A stretch of 42,623 nucleotides of DNA from a virus. Under the pieces are notes generated by a model. It was not told where the DNA came from. It saw only the letters and a list, made by a program, of their open reading frames with translations, and searched no databases. Shown here piece after piece: positions 5,913 to 13,164 of the stretch. The DNA lies in IMG/VR virus record IMGVR_UViG_3300043540_000188, positions 1 through 42,623 of that record; one strand, written 5' to 3'. A program made the translations under genes and the position numbers. Numbering within the stretch: position 1 is the first letter of the stretch; every line of letters begins with the position of its first letter.

Positions 5913-7487
5913 TCATAACCATGTCATAGTATCCCTTAACTCAAACTCTATTGCTTCCCTAAACCATAGCGGAAATAGTGAAGGATGTCTGATCAATATC
6001 CCTTTTGCCTTCTCGTCGTATACATATACCCTCGCCCAATCCTTCTCATGTCTCACTGCCCTACCTGAACCTTGGACAATATCCTGTGCACATTGAGATA
6101 GATACCATAGTCTACCCCATTTGCCAGAGTAACATCTTGCATTTGTAAGAGGATCGTTCAAATCAGGAAATGGACACTTGAGGAACAATACCCACCTTGC
6201 CTTGTCGTCGGGGAGGTCTATGCCTCGTATAGAAGATGGACTGACGAATACTCCATCTTCTGATTTCAGGAACTTCTGGAACACTTCCTGCTTGTTAGAC
6301 GGATTGTGGATGAATAATCTTGGTGATAAGTTTTCAAGAACGGATGATAGCTGGTAGTTTACTGTATGGATTATGCCTTTCCTAACTTCTACCTGTAAGA
6401 GTTTCAGCACTTCATCTTTTATCCTGTTTTTTGTCCAGTCGTCTAATCCTGTTTTGTGAGATAAGCCCCACATGGGAATAAAGAAAATAGGCCTGTTGTC
6501 GCTATTAAACATAGAAGGAAATTCAGCATAGTCCATCTCATCAAGGTGTATGCCAAATAAACCGCATAATACCTCTTTCGCTGGTAGAGTAGCAGACATG
6601 AATATAAACCGTTTTCCATAGTCGAATAAAAACATGTCTGCCAAATCTCTTGTTATCCACTTTGGCTTGAGATAGATGGTGTTTCCTGTGTAGTAGTATA
6701 CCCATTTATCACCTGTTAATTGTTGCTCGTCTACTACACTAGACAGGAATAACAGTTTTTTGTACATTCTTGTTATGGTGTTATACTGCTGCAATATGCG
6801 TCTATGGTGCTGTTGTATATGTCTGTAGTGAGATATCCTCACTACCTGCTCGTGATATTCGTTCAGTCTCGTGGATACTACTGGTAATGCTTGCTGGACA
6901 AATTTAGCGAAACTCTCCAACACTGTCTTTCTATCTGGTAATACTGTTATTCCAAGATCGGTTAAGGCATCTGTGTTAAATACAAATGAAATAAACTCTA
7001 CAAGGGCATTCTCTATTGCATCAGCTTCGTCTATGATTATCGTTCTCGACTTATACTTGTCCTTGCTCAAGAATCCTGCATAGTTACATGCAGTCAAAAA
7101 ATAGGCAAAGTTAAGAATAGAACAGGGATTTTTCAAAGCATTAGTTTTAGCTTCTTCATACTTACAGTCAAAACACTTAACAGTTATATTGCAATCACCA
7201 GCGTTATCAAACTCACTACCAAGTTTTATACACTTATAGTTACTTCTGCCCCAGAGGATGGAACAGAAGTCAAAGTCCTGTTGGAGTTGTGTCTGCAGGT
7301 GGCGTGATGAACAGAGGTAGAAGAATGGAGGCTCTACTGCCTCCATAGCAACAAGAGACTTACCGCTTCCTGTTGGGGCATTGATAGCGATAAATCTCTT
7401 ATTGCTATTCTTGATAAAGTCTATGGCTTCTACCTGAACATCACGGAGCCTTTTGCCTGCTAATCTTCCTTTTGTGGCTTTGTCCAT
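5913..7487 (-). CDS. XPD/DinG-like Fe-S superfamily 2 helicase
   Basis: A protein of 524 residues. It has a Walker A APTGSGKS (37-44), four cysteines (86, 99, 105, 108) placed as in the iron-sulphur domain of XPD/DinG, and the DEAD box IIDEADA (153-156). Motif VI QGSGRAVR lies near residue 470. These helicases move 5' to 3' on single-stranded DNA using ATP. It probably unwinds DNA or clears R-loops in phage replication or recombination. The start overlaps the 3' end of the ERCC4 nuclease gene, and helicase and nuclease may work together as in XPF/Hef systems. No strong ribosome site is seen, so coupling is likely. It is shorter than E. coli DinG (about 700 residues) but complete for the motor core. 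Confidence 0.9.
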   Translation of the reverse strand: MDKATKGRLAGKRLRDVQVEAIDFIKNSNKRFIAINAPTGSGKSLVAMEAVEPPFFYLCSSRHLQTQLQQDFDFCSILWGRSNYKCIKLGSEFDNAGDCNITVKCFDCKYEEAKTNALKNPCSILNFAYFLTACNYAGFLSKDKYKSRTIIIDEADAIENALVEFISFVFNTDALTDLGITVLPDRKTVLESFAKFVQQALPVVSTRLNEYHEQVVRISHYRHIQQHHRRILQQYNTITRMYKKLLFLSSVVDEQQLTGDKWVYYYTGNTIYLKPKWITRDLADMFLFDYGKRFIFMSATLPAKEVLCGLFGIHLDEMDYAEFPSMFNSDNRPIFFIPMWGLSHKTGLDDWTKNRIKDEVLKLLQVEVRKGIIHTVNYQLSSVLENLSPRLFIHNPSNKQEVFQKFLKSEDGVFVSPSSIRGIDLPDDKARWVLFLKCPFPDLNDPLTNARCYSGKWGRLWYLSQCAQDIVQGSGRAVRHEKDWARVYVYDEKAKGILIRHPSLFPLWFREAIEFELRDTMTWL

Positions 7488-7990
7488 TGTTCATTATTGA
7501 GAGGGGATACTCCCTCTATATCTTTGCTTTCCCGTAAGTGATTGTATAGTTTTACCAATCGTGATAGCATCCACCATCTCGCTTTTCGCCTATCTTCAGC
7601 ATAGTAGATATGCAATCCTCTGATCTCGAAAGAAGCGAGACTATGATACCGTGCATTAGGATGGACGGAAGAAAACCTATGAATATCATATATATCTTTC
7701 TCCGTTCCTTCTATCAGTAACCCCTTCCACCAGTAATCCTTCAGCCTTGCTATTTCTCTTTCAAACCTCTCTCTGTTCTTTCCTATCACAGATAACAAGT
7801 CTGATATGCTTTTACGTTCTATTGCTATTCTGTCTTCAAAGCCTAAAACAGAATAGTCACCTTGATCGAGTTTCTTATAGATTATCCAAGGCTTACTGGT
7901 AAGAAATAGAGGAGTCTGTTCTCTCGTGTCTACAACAAGCGTGAAACCATCAGGGATTTCTATGCTTGGACTAAACTTGTGGATTTTCAT
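7460..7990 (-). CDS. ERCC4/XPF-type nuclease
   Basis: A protein of 176 residues with the ERCC4 active site: VVDTREQTP (D21, E24), GDYSV (44-48) and IAIERKSISDLL (E58, R59, K60, D64). These residues bind metal for cleavage of branched or flapped DNA. It lacks the helicase and tandem HhH regions of cellular XPF, as is usual for phage versions. Its 5' end overlaps the previous gene by 20 bases and its 3' end overlaps the helicase gene by 28 bases, so these three are one translational unit. The probable role is trimming of recombination or replication intermediates. Confidence 0.9.
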   Translation of the reverse strand: MKIHKFSPSIEIPDGFTLVVDTREQTPLFLTSKPWIIYKKLDQGDYSVLGFEDRIAIERKSISDLLSVIGKNRERFEREIARLKDYWWKGLLIEGTEKDIYDIHRFSSVHPNARYHSLASFEIRGLHIYYAEDRRKARWWMLSRLVKLYNHLRESKDIEGVSPLNNEQWTKPQKED

Positions 7991-8207
7991 ATAGTTTTCT
8001 TTTGCCTATGAACTCGTCCTCTAGGTTTGCTATTCCGGTTACCCAGTTCAAGAAGTTAGTAATCCTATATACGGCTTGTCTATCCATCCCGTCTATGACT
8101 TGTGGAAAGTATAAGGATATGGTAGTCTCACCTCTGCTAAAGCGTATCTCGGCCATAAGCCTTGTATCGTCATCTATTTTGTCTTCTATTTCAACCCTAA
8201 ACTCCAT
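7971..8207 (-). CDS. Hypothetical 78-residue protein
   Basis: A small acidic protein. Its first half looks like beta strands (MEFRVEIEDKI, then TTISLYFPQV) and the second half a helix with NFLNWVTGI. AAGGAGGG lies just before the ATG. It is followed directly, with overlap, by the ERCC4 nuclease gene, so it may be a partner or regulator of that nuclease. I do not recognise the family. Confidence 0.75.
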   Translation of the reverse strand: MEFRVEIEDKIDDDTRLMAEIRFSRGETTISLYFPQVIDGMDRQAVYRITNFLNWVTGIANLEDEFIGKRKLYENPQV

Positions 8208-8325
8208 GGTAACCCTCCTTAATAAACAAATCTAATCTTAACCCCATGACAATACCCCTTAATAAACAGAATCAATCTTAAATCTTAATAAGCAAAAGGG
8301 CATCCCCCAGAAAGTAGAGTAAGGA
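8208..8325. repeat. Short direct repeats in intergenic DNA
   Basis: CTTAATAAACA is followed by AATCTTAA-type words about two and a half times between 8217 and 8292. No gene is apparent. This may be a slippage-prone spacer between the SSB-like gene and the nuclease operon. Confidence 0.5.
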
Positions 8326-8349
8326 GGAGAGGGCATTGCCACCCTCTCC
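8326..8349 (-). terminator. Hairpin after the SSB-like gene
   Basis: GGAGAGGG (8326-8333) and CCCTCTCC (8342-8349) form an 8-bp GC-rich stem with an 8-base loop, about 10 bases past the stop of the SSB-like gene on the minus strand. The following sequence is C/T-rich but has no clear T-run, so it may be a partial terminator or a stabiliser of the upstream mRNA. Confidence 0.55.
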
Positions 8350-8358
8350 CCCTTGATA

Positions 8359-8904
8359 TTACCAGCTATCCTCATCTTCTTCTTTTTCAGTTTCTTTCGT
8401 AAACACTTCTTCCTGTACTGGTGGTTTAGCAGATTTAAGTGGAGCAAACTCATATACATCAGCAACAGTTCTATCTGCACCGTTCTTGTCCTTGTATGTC
8501 CTGTGTCTGACAAGTCCTGCAACGGTTCTACTTGCAAGCTGGGCTATAGCCATATTAATTACTTGCATGCACTTACTGCTAGATATATCAAGATACTTGT
8601 TTGCCCACTCCTGCACTGATAAATCAGGGTTAAGGTTAAACTTCTTTTCCAGTTTGTCTACTATACCAGCACCCTCAAGCATCATAGCCAAGGCTTTGCG
8701 TCCTGACGCTCTGGACAAGTCAAATGATACAAAAGCATTACTACCTGTCTCCTCACCCTCAGAGCAAGTAAGAGTAAAGTTAAGTCTGCTTGTAGAGCTT
8801 CCATCTTCAGCCGTTCCAAACTTACCCTCACCTATCGTGAAGATGTGCTTTCCTTCTGATAACAGGGAAAAACCTATCCTCCAATCTGCATCTGTGTATC
8901 TCAT
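8359..8904 (-). CDS. Phage single-stranded DNA-binding protein, DUF669-like
   Basis: A protein of 181 residues. The N-terminal half (about 10-65) has the strand-rich pattern of DUF669-like proteins often found beside phage Sak4 recombinases (for example EGKHIFTIGEGK, then a strand with FTLTCSEGEE). The C-terminus is strongly acidic and ends in EDEDSW. An acidic tail with a terminal aromatic residue is the partner-recruiting tip seen in SSB and T7 gp2.5. AAGGAGG lies upstream. It follows a 50-residue acidic gene and the Sak4-like ATPase, making a recombination set. It would coat single-stranded DNA and load partners. Confidence 0.75.
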   Translation of the reverse strand: MRYTDADWRIGFSLLSEGKHIFTIGEGKFGTAEDGSSTSRLNFTLTCSEGEETGSNAFVSFDLSRASGRKALAMMLEGAGIVDKLEKKFNLNPDLSVQEWANKYLDISSSKCMQVINMAIAQLASRTVAGLVRHRTYKDKNGADRTVADVYEFAPLKSAKPPVQEEVFTKETEKEEDEDSW

Positions 8905-8905
8905 G

Positions 8906-9058
8906 TTAAACCTCCTTGTTAAATTTTATCTCCTCGTCGGAGAGTGTTTGGTCGTCATCATATCTGTGCCTGTGTAGTGTTTTCTTCTGCTGATAATAAT
9001 AATCATCATCAAGTTCATCGAGTTCATCTTCATCTATATCTCCATACCACATGTCCAT
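8906..9058 (-). CDS. Small acidic protein, 50 residues
   Basis: A short gene found by reading the minus strand between the Sak4-like and SSB-like genes. The product starts MDMWYGDIDEDELDELDDD, is very acidic, and has a YYY stretch and a short basic patch (KKTLHRHR). AAGGAGGG lies upstream of the ATG at 9058. Its stop is one base before the SSB-like ATG, whose ribosome site lies within this gene. It could be a DNA mimic or an adaptor for the neighbouring recombination proteins. No family is recognised. Confidence 0.65.
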   Translation of the reverse strand: MDMWYGDIDEDELDELDDDYYYQQKKTLHRHRYDDDQTLSDEEIKFNKEV

Positions 9059-9069
9059 ATCATCCCTCC

Positions 9070-9843
9070 TTACTCACCTCCCCCTTTTTCTTTTGTTTCC
9101 TTTTCATGTGCAAGTATCTTTGTCCAGTTCAACAGCCCCTTGATTTCCCTACCTGAACGTTTACCTGACCACTTTGCGATGAATGAACCATCAGAAGTAA
9201 ATGTAACCATAGGTGGATATAAGACATTTCCTTCAGCATCCAGTCTCTGCTGAACAAGACCTATCAAGTCGAAGAATGCAGGATAGTCCTTATTAAAGTC
9301 TTTACCTGCAAATGCAGGAGCAGCGGACAATTCCCTGTTCCACTTCGGCATATCGTCAAGAAGAGATGTACATACTACTATGACACCATAGGTAGTCATA
9401 AGTCCAAGTGTCTTGCATAGCCTCTTAGCGAGGGATGATAAAGTTCCGTATCCTGTCATATCCGTTCTACCTAATGCTACGAGGGGTCTTGTATTCCCGA
9501 AGACTTCAGCTTTTGCTGTTTCATCCTCGATGTCTCCCAGCAGTATAACATTTACCAGAAACGAAATTGGGTCAACTACAAGTGATTTATACTTCTTCGT
9601 AATGTCTTCCATATGCTGGTTGAGATAGCTGAACAGGCCGAGAAAGTCTTCCGGGTGGAGTATGTCTATGTCTGTGAAGTCTACTACATGTCCTGCTGTA
9701 CGTTCTACTGGTTTAGGGTCACACTCAATGTAGAGTATGGGTTTGGGTAGAGTAGACAGGGTTGAAACAGTCTTACCTACTCCTGTTTCACCGTAAATCA
9801 AAGCCATTGTTCCTGATACTTTTTGTGGTTTTCTTATTAGCAT
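9070..9843 (-). CDS. Sak4-like RecA-fold ATPase (phage recombinase)
   Basis: A protein of 257 residues. Walker A is GETGVGKT (18-25), following a strand ALIY. Walker B is SLVVDP (D91). The layout, a single RecA core with no N-terminal domain, matches the Sak4 single-strand annealing/strand-exchange proteins of phages. Sak4 acts with a cognate SSB-like protein, and such a gene lies just downstream. The C-terminus ends in a lysine- and glutamate-rich tail. AAGGAGGG precedes the ATG. It would drive phage recombination or recombination-dependent replication. Confidence 0.85.
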   Translation of the reverse strand: MLIRKPQKVSGTMALIYGETGVGKTVSTLSTLPKPILYIECDPKPVERTAGHVVDFTDIDILHPEDFLGLFSYLNQHMEDITKKYKSLVVDPISFLVNVILLGDIEDETAKAEVFGNTRPLVALGRTDMTGYGTLSSLAKRLCKTLGLMTTYGVIVVCTSLLDDMPKWNRELSAAPAFAGKDFNKDYPAFFDLIGLVQQRLDAEGNVLYPPMVTFTSDGSFIAKWSGKRSGREIKGLLNWTKILAHEKETKEKGGGE

Positions 9844-9894
9844 AATACCCTCCTTAATTTAGATTTCCAGTTAAGTATAGACCTTATGTCGAGT

Positions 9895-10134
9895 TTAGCA
9901 TAGCTTCCAAGAGGGATAAATTGTTACCTCACCAGTTACTGGAGATGAATATCTAAGTATTCTAGCTTTACCGTATAGAGCACAAGCAATAGCGAGATAC
10001 ATCCAGATAGGCGCACTACCGGTAAGAGTAACAACGTCTCCATTACCAACGAGGTCAAGAGCTTGCTGGATGTATTTGTCGAGTTTGTCTAGTCTAGCCT
10101 GCCCGTCATGAATGGTCGATAAGTCGATTGTCAT
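9895..10134 (-). CDS. Csx3-like protein, copy 1
   Basis: A protein of 79 residues starting MTIDLSTIHDG; AAGGAGGG lies before the ATG at 10134, preferred over one at 10185. Residues 38-50 read LTGSAPIWMYLAI and 65-72 PVTGEVTI. This resembles the core of CRISPR-associated Csx3/Crn3, whose family pattern is GRGPIW(L)(H/Y), then AH, then YDPRLGG and a strand. Csx3 binds and cleaves cyclic tetra-adenylate, the second messenger of type III CRISPR. Here the aspartate and arginine of the DPR motif are replaced (SSPVTG) and the later histidine is missing, so this copy may bind rather than cut. It is a tandem paralogue of the next gene. The fold call is from motif pattern alone. Confidence 0.6.
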   Translation of the reverse strand: MTIDLSTIHDGQARLDKLDKYIQQALDLVGNGDVVTLTGSAPIWMYLAIACALYGKARILRYSSPVTGEVTIYPSWKLC

Positions 10135-10147
10135 AATACCCTCCTTT

Positions 10148-10423
10148 TTATAAGTTTGCGTTACCGTGTCTGAGAAAGTATACAATATAGTGGTTGAATA
10201 CTGTTATTTCACCGGTCTCTGGAGAGACGTATTTGAGCACTGCGGCCTTATCATTTAGAGCATGGGCAATAATAAGATACATCCAGATAGGCGCATCGCC
10301 GGTAAGAATAACAGTATTTCCGCTACCGGCAAGTTTGAGAATTTGCCTAATATAGCTATTGAGTTTGTCTAATCTAGGTTGTCCGCCATGAATGGTCGAT
10401 AAATCTATTATCACTGTTTTCAC
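10148..10423 (-). CDS. Csx3-like protein, copy 2 (GTG start)
   Basis: A protein of 91 residues. It starts at GTG, with AAGGAGGGG just upstream. The N-terminus (IDLSTIHGGQPRLDKL) and core (TGDAPIWMYLIIAHAL at 41-56, then SPETGEITV) match copy 1 along its length, and DNA identity is also visible, so the pair arose by tandem duplication. Compared with copy 1 it keeps two histidines at Csx3-like positions: AHAL (H54) and FNH (H78). The DPR aspartate and arginine are again absent (VSPETG). It has an extra C-terminal tail of about 12 residues. Possible roles are a ring nuclease with altered chemistry, a cyclic-oligonucleotide sponge, or a non-CRISPR regulator. The pair may form a hetero-oligomer. 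Confidence 0.6.
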   Translation of the reverse strand: MKTVIIDLSTIHGGQPRLDKLNSYIRQILKLAGSGNTVILTGDAPIWMYLIIAHALNDKAAVLKYVSPETGEITVFNHYIVYFLRHGNANL

Positions 10424-10465
10424 GATCCCCTCCTTCCTATTCTATATCACCCCTCACCTTATAGT

Positions 10466-11260
10466 TCACTCTATGTCTCTATCTATTGTATATAGCACAT
10501 CTGAGACATTACCTGTTTCACATATACTCATATATTCACATTCTGAAGGAGATAGGCAATTAGCCTTATGCTGTGGAAAACGTTCTAATTTGTTCAGGTA
10601 GTTGATTATCTTCAAGCAGAGATTGATACGCCATTCAAGTTGTGTTAAGTCAAACTCACTACGGTAGAATTTTAATCCCCACTTGCATTCTTCTCTGTCT
10701 GCCCTGTACTTTGGGAAGTAGAATGTTGGGCGTTTCAGGATGTCTGTGTACAGCCTGTCTACAAACTTTTCAGGTGCTTCTTTGATCTCTTGCATACGCA
10801 ATGCAGGAACACGGATAGGTAAGATATAGCAGTATTCGAATACAGGACTCAAGTAGAAATACCATTCCAGTTGGCTTTGTGCTACAAATGAATTCATATA
10901 GAAGTCTGGCTTGGAAGTATATTTCATCTCACCAAACCATTTTCTGTTCTTGGACACCATGTCAAGTGTTCCTGTTGCTCCATGATTCTTGAACTGAACC
11001 TCATGGTCAACATCAGGCGGTAATAGCTCTAACTCTTTCATAGTTTTAGCCATCACCTCTACCACCTGCCTATCCTTCTGCTCCTCAGGCGAAAAGTATA
11101 CAGGTTCTTCTATTCCTGAAATTAGTGAGTGTAGATATGTTCCTTGTCGAAGCGGTAAGGATAATAGATGAGGTCTTATCTTGATACCCTGCTGGATATA
11201 ATAAAACCTTCTTGGGCATCTCTCGAAATCATTTAAGTAGCTTCTTCTTATCTCCTCCAT
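10466..11260 (-). CDS. Cas4/RecB-like PD-(D/E)XK nuclease with Fe-S cysteines
   Basis: A protein of 264 residues. It opens with SYLNDFERCPRRFYY (C15), the usual Cas4/AddB-type start. Then come H44 (TYLH), TGTLDMV (D100) and FGEMKY (E111, K113), the metal and catalytic residues. The C-terminus has cysteines near 235, 241 and 247. With C15 these make the four-cysteine iron-sulphur site of Cas4-like nucleases. Such proteins resect DNA ends to give single strands for recombinases, here Sak4. It is the first gene of the long minus-strand early operon, right behind the promoter at 11289-11317, and has AAGGAGGG. Phage Cas4 homologues may also affect host CRISPR adaptation. Confidence 0.88.
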   Translation of the reverse strand: MEEIRRSYLNDFERCPRRFYYIQQGIKIRPHLLSLPLRQGTYLHSLISGIEEPVYFSPEEQKDRQVVEVMAKTMKELELLPPDVDHEVQFKNHGATGTLDMVSKNRKWFGEMKYTSKPDFYMNSFVAQSQLEWYFYLSPVFEYCYILPIRVPALRMQEIKEAPEKFVDRLYTDILKRPTFYFPKYRADREECKWGLKFYRSEFDLTQLEWRINLCLKIINYLNKLERFPQHKANCLSPSECEYMSICETGNVSDVLYTIDRDIE

Positions 11261-11288
11261 CTTTCCCTCCTTATTTCAGTCTATACTA

Positions 11289-11317
11289 TATATATCTTGC
11301 TAATAATTATTTGTCAA
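11289..11317 (-). promoter_or_regulatory. Promoter of the early DNA-metabolism operon
   Basis: Minus strand: TTGACA (11317-11312), a 17-base spacer ending GCAAG, and TATATA (11294-11289). It is about 29 bases from the ATG at 11260. The GCAAG-TATATA form recurs at 22106 and 30940 and, with one change, at 42194. Confidence 0.85.
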
Positions 11318-11358
11318 GAGAAAAATAGAGAAAAAAATAAGAATTCGTCAAACTATAG

Positions 11359-11388
11359 TTGACAATTTTTGTGTTATGCCGATATATA
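11359..11388 (+). promoter_or_regulatory. Promoter for the plus-strand regulator cluster
   Basis: TTGACA (11359-11364), an 18-base spacer and TATATA (11383-11388). The -35 overlaps a small dyad AACTATAGTT (11351-11360). Transcripts would run through palindromes IR4 and IR5 before reaching the regulator gene at 11625. The two promoters are divergent with their -35 boxes about 42 bases apart. Confidence 0.7.
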
Positions 11389-11406
11389 TAGTATATGAAG
11401 ACAATG

Positions 11407-11460
11407 GTTTGCCACTTTTTGCATATTAGTAATAGGTACTATATGCAATAAGTGGCAAAC
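11407..11460. repeat. Imperfect palindrome IR4
   Basis: Arms of 20 bases (11407-11426 and 11441-11460) pair at 19 positions. The only defect is the family T-T mismatch. It lies in the leader of the regulator cluster. Confidence 0.93.
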
Positions 11461-11497
11461 GGAATAAATATGATATGATGCGATGAAGTTACTTTTA

Positions 11498-11542
11498 GCC
11501 ACTCTTTGCATATAAGTAATAGGTATATATGCAATAAGTGGC
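11498..11542. repeat. Imperfect palindrome IR5
   Basis: Arms 11498-11514 and 11526-11542. The left arm has the GCCACTCTTTGC variant and the right arm the usual GCAATAAGTGGC. A right-arm-like fragment, CACAATAAGTGGCAAG, recurs at 11601-11616, directly before the ribosome site of the regulator gene. Confidence 0.9.
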
Positions 11543-11624
11543 AAGACTATACTTCATCATACCGTTACGATACCGTTACGATACTGATACTATTACGGTC
11601 ACAATAAGTGGCAAGGAGGTATAA

Positions 11625-12125
11625 ATGGAAATCAAAATCAGAAAAAGAGGTAGACCAAAAAAGTATAAATCTAAACTGACAAGGCTATCCATAACTGAAA
11701 TGGCAAAACGGCTTGGATTATCCCGTCAGGCACTCTATCTCAAAAACAAAACCGGTCTTACTGTATATGATATGCACAAAATACTACAGAAAGACTTCCC
11801 GGAGATTAAGATAAGGGATGTGTATACCTGCCCCTTTCTGACACCAGGAAAGAAACTGATGAGGCTGAATAATGCTACTCTTGGTGTGAGAACTGATGGA
11901 AAGGTAGTCCTACTCAAAGAAGAGAAGATAGAGAGTACACGTAAAAAGAGGTGTGTTCTGTGTGGTATCAGGGAAGGTGAAGAAAGTATGAGTCCTAGAA
12001 CAAATGCAGGGTTTCATCTTGCAGGTCATAGCTGTGTTATGGTTGAGCCGAATAGCTGGATATGCTACGAGTGCTGTAAGGGATGTCCTGAATTCGATTA
12101 CTGTCAGGATGAACATGGATTCTAA
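11625..12125 (+). CDS. Phage transcription regulator: AT-hook, HTH and zinc domain
   Basis: A protein of 166 residues. Residues 7-14 (KRGRPKKY) form an AT-hook-like minor-groove motif. Residues 22-55 (SITEMAKRLGLSRQALYLK) are a helix-turn-helix of the Cro/merR kind. The C-terminal half has CVLCG near 109, then histidines, and a dense cysteine cluster CYECCKGC with a final C near 160, so one or two zinc sites. It heads the plus-strand cluster and its leader holds IR4, IR5 and a half site abutting its AAGGAGG. It is therefore the best candidate for the protein that binds the palindrome family, with autoregulation. This is an inference from position and AT-rich targets. Confidence 0.82.
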   Translation: MEIKIRKRGRPKKYKSKLTRLSITEMAKRLGLSRQALYLKNKTGLTVYDMHKILQKDFPEIKIRDVYTCPFLTPGKKLMRLNNATLGVRTDGKVVLLKEEKIESTRKKRCVLCGIREGEESMSPRTNAGFHLAGHSCVMVEPNSWICYECCKGCPEFDYCQDEHGF

Positions 12126-12139
12126 ACAAGGAGGGTATT

Positions 12140-12367
12140 ATGAAAGAGTTCAAGGTAATGATAATATGGATACTGATCTGTCTTGCTACTGTCTTCATAT
12201 TCCAGCTAGGTATTACTTATGATAGGTGGGACATAAGAAGGACTATTAAGCAACAAGAGGAAACAAGGGCAACAAGGACGATTAGGATTCCGCAGTTGAG
12301 GATGAACCTTGTTCCGTTTGAAAGAGGGTTTATAGATTGGATAGAAAGAGAAAATCATGGTGACTAA
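12140..12367 (+). CDS. Small single-pass membrane protein
   Basis: A 75-residue protein. A membrane segment covers about residues 6-25 (VMIIWILICLATVFIFQLGI), preceded by a short basic-acidic N-terminus and followed by a charged, arginine-rich cytoplasmic or periplasmic tail. AAGGAGGG lies before the ATG. It is the second gene of the plus-strand cluster. Superinfection exclusion or membrane tethering are possible, but nothing specific is visible. Confidence 0.75.
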   Translation: MKEFKVMIIWILICLATVFIFQLGITYDRWDIRRTIKQQEETRATRTIRIPQLRMNLVPFERGFIDWIERENHGD

Positions 12368-12392
12368 TATCGTCCACGGAGAGGAGGTAACC

Positions 12393-12596
12393 ATGCCAAG
12401 TTTTGATCTTGAAGTAGAATTTGAAGTCTATTGCACCTGCGGTAAGGGTCTATGTAATCAATCTGAAACAGATGTTAAAAAGAATAGAAGGATTCTAACT
12501 ATAGAACCCTGTGATAATTGCTTGAATAAATCCTATGACCAAGGATATGATAAAGGATACTCGGAAGGATACTCGGACGGTGAGAACAATAGATAA
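12393..12596 (+). CDS. Small zinc-binding protein with GY-repeat tail
   Basis: A 67-residue protein. The start at 12393 is chosen because GGAGGTAACC precedes it; an upstream ATG at 12357 would overlap the previous gene without a site. Cysteines lie at 14, 16, 21, 40 and 43, enough for one zinc. The tail repeats GYxxGY three times (SYDQGYDKGYSEGYSDG), a common amphipathic ending of small phage proteins. Function unknown. Confidence 0.7.
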   Translation: MPSFDLEVEFEVYCTCGKGLCNQSETDVKKNRRILTIEPCDNCLNKSYDQGYDKGYSEGYSDGENNR

Positions 12597-12606
12597 ACAA
12601 CAGCAT

Positions 12607-12708
12607 CGTTATATTTAGCCCACAATAAATTTTTTCAAGGGGGGGTATATTACCTACGTACCCCTTCTGGAAAATTGATCACAGACGAAATATGGCGATT
12701 TAGGGCAT
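12607..12708. repeat. Long near-palindrome LP-A
   Basis: Outer arms are the ATATTTAGCCCACAAT region and the complementary segment ending AAATATGGCG. Inner arms carry AATTTTTTC with GAAAATT, and a GGGGTA/TACCCC core. Its flank CGATTTAGGGCA matches the flank of LP-C at 5.8 kb. LP-A has the same orientation as LP-C and is inverted relative to LP-B. No open frame explains it. Confidence 0.82.
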
Positions 12709-12711
12709 CAC

Positions 12712-12798
12712 CATATTTAGCCCACAATGAATTTTTCAGAGGGGGGTATGTAGGGTGGTATACCCCCTCTCTGGAAAATCAATTGTAGGGCAAATATG
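12712..12798. repeat. Long near-palindrome LP-B
   Basis: An 87-bp element that begins CATATTTAGCCC and ends GGGCAAATATG. Arms pair over most of their length: GCCC with GGGC, CAAT with ATTG, ATTTT with AAAAT, and GGGGGTAT with ATACCCCC. The stem is long enough to form a cruciform or a very stable RNA hairpin. It ends about 20 bases before the ATG of the HNH-like gene at 12820, just upstream of its ribosome site. Confidence 0.85.
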
Positions 12799-12819
12799 AG
12801 GGCGAGTAAGGAGGATAAC

Positions 12820-13164
12820 ATGGCAAACAAAACAAAAAAGTATCAGAAAGAGTATGAGATGTTTATCAAAGAACAGCATATCTGCCAGTGCGGTTGCGGA
12901 ACAGTATTAAAACCTTCTTATGAAGTGTTTTATACGAGTATGAAAAAATATAACATGCCTCCAAGATATATACACAGTCATCATCCGAGAAAGATAGACA
13001 TAAAGCATAAAGAGATACCTGATATAATAGAGTATAATGGGTGTAAGATATTGTTGCTTAAGAGTAGTAATAGAAGATGTGAGAAGAGTTACAAGTGTGA
13101 GAAATATCTGGACTGTTTAAATCATATTGCTATGTTAGATGCTGAAGGGTGGAATGCTATATGA
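12820..13164 (+). CDS. HNH-like zinc protein, possible endonuclease
   Basis: A 114-residue protein. The start at 12820 is set by AAGGAGGATAAC. C22, C24 and C26 (ICQCGCG) and the segment RYIHSHHPRK (about 55-64) resemble the small phage HNH pattern with a CxCGCG knuckle followed by an R-Y-I-x-x-H-H core. Later cysteines (CEKSYKCEKYLDC) may bind a second zinc. The HNH catalytic asparagine is not obvious, so activity is uncertain. It could be a free-standing homing-type endonuclease or a structural zinc protein. Its stop overlaps that of the convergent ATP-grasp gene by 8 bases. Confidence 0.7.
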   Translation: MANKTKKYQKEYEMFIKEQHICQCGCGTVLKPSYEVFYTSMKKYNMPPRYIHSHHPRKIDIKHKEIPDIIEYNGCKILLLKSSNRRCEKSYKCEKYLDCLNHIAMLDAEGWNAI

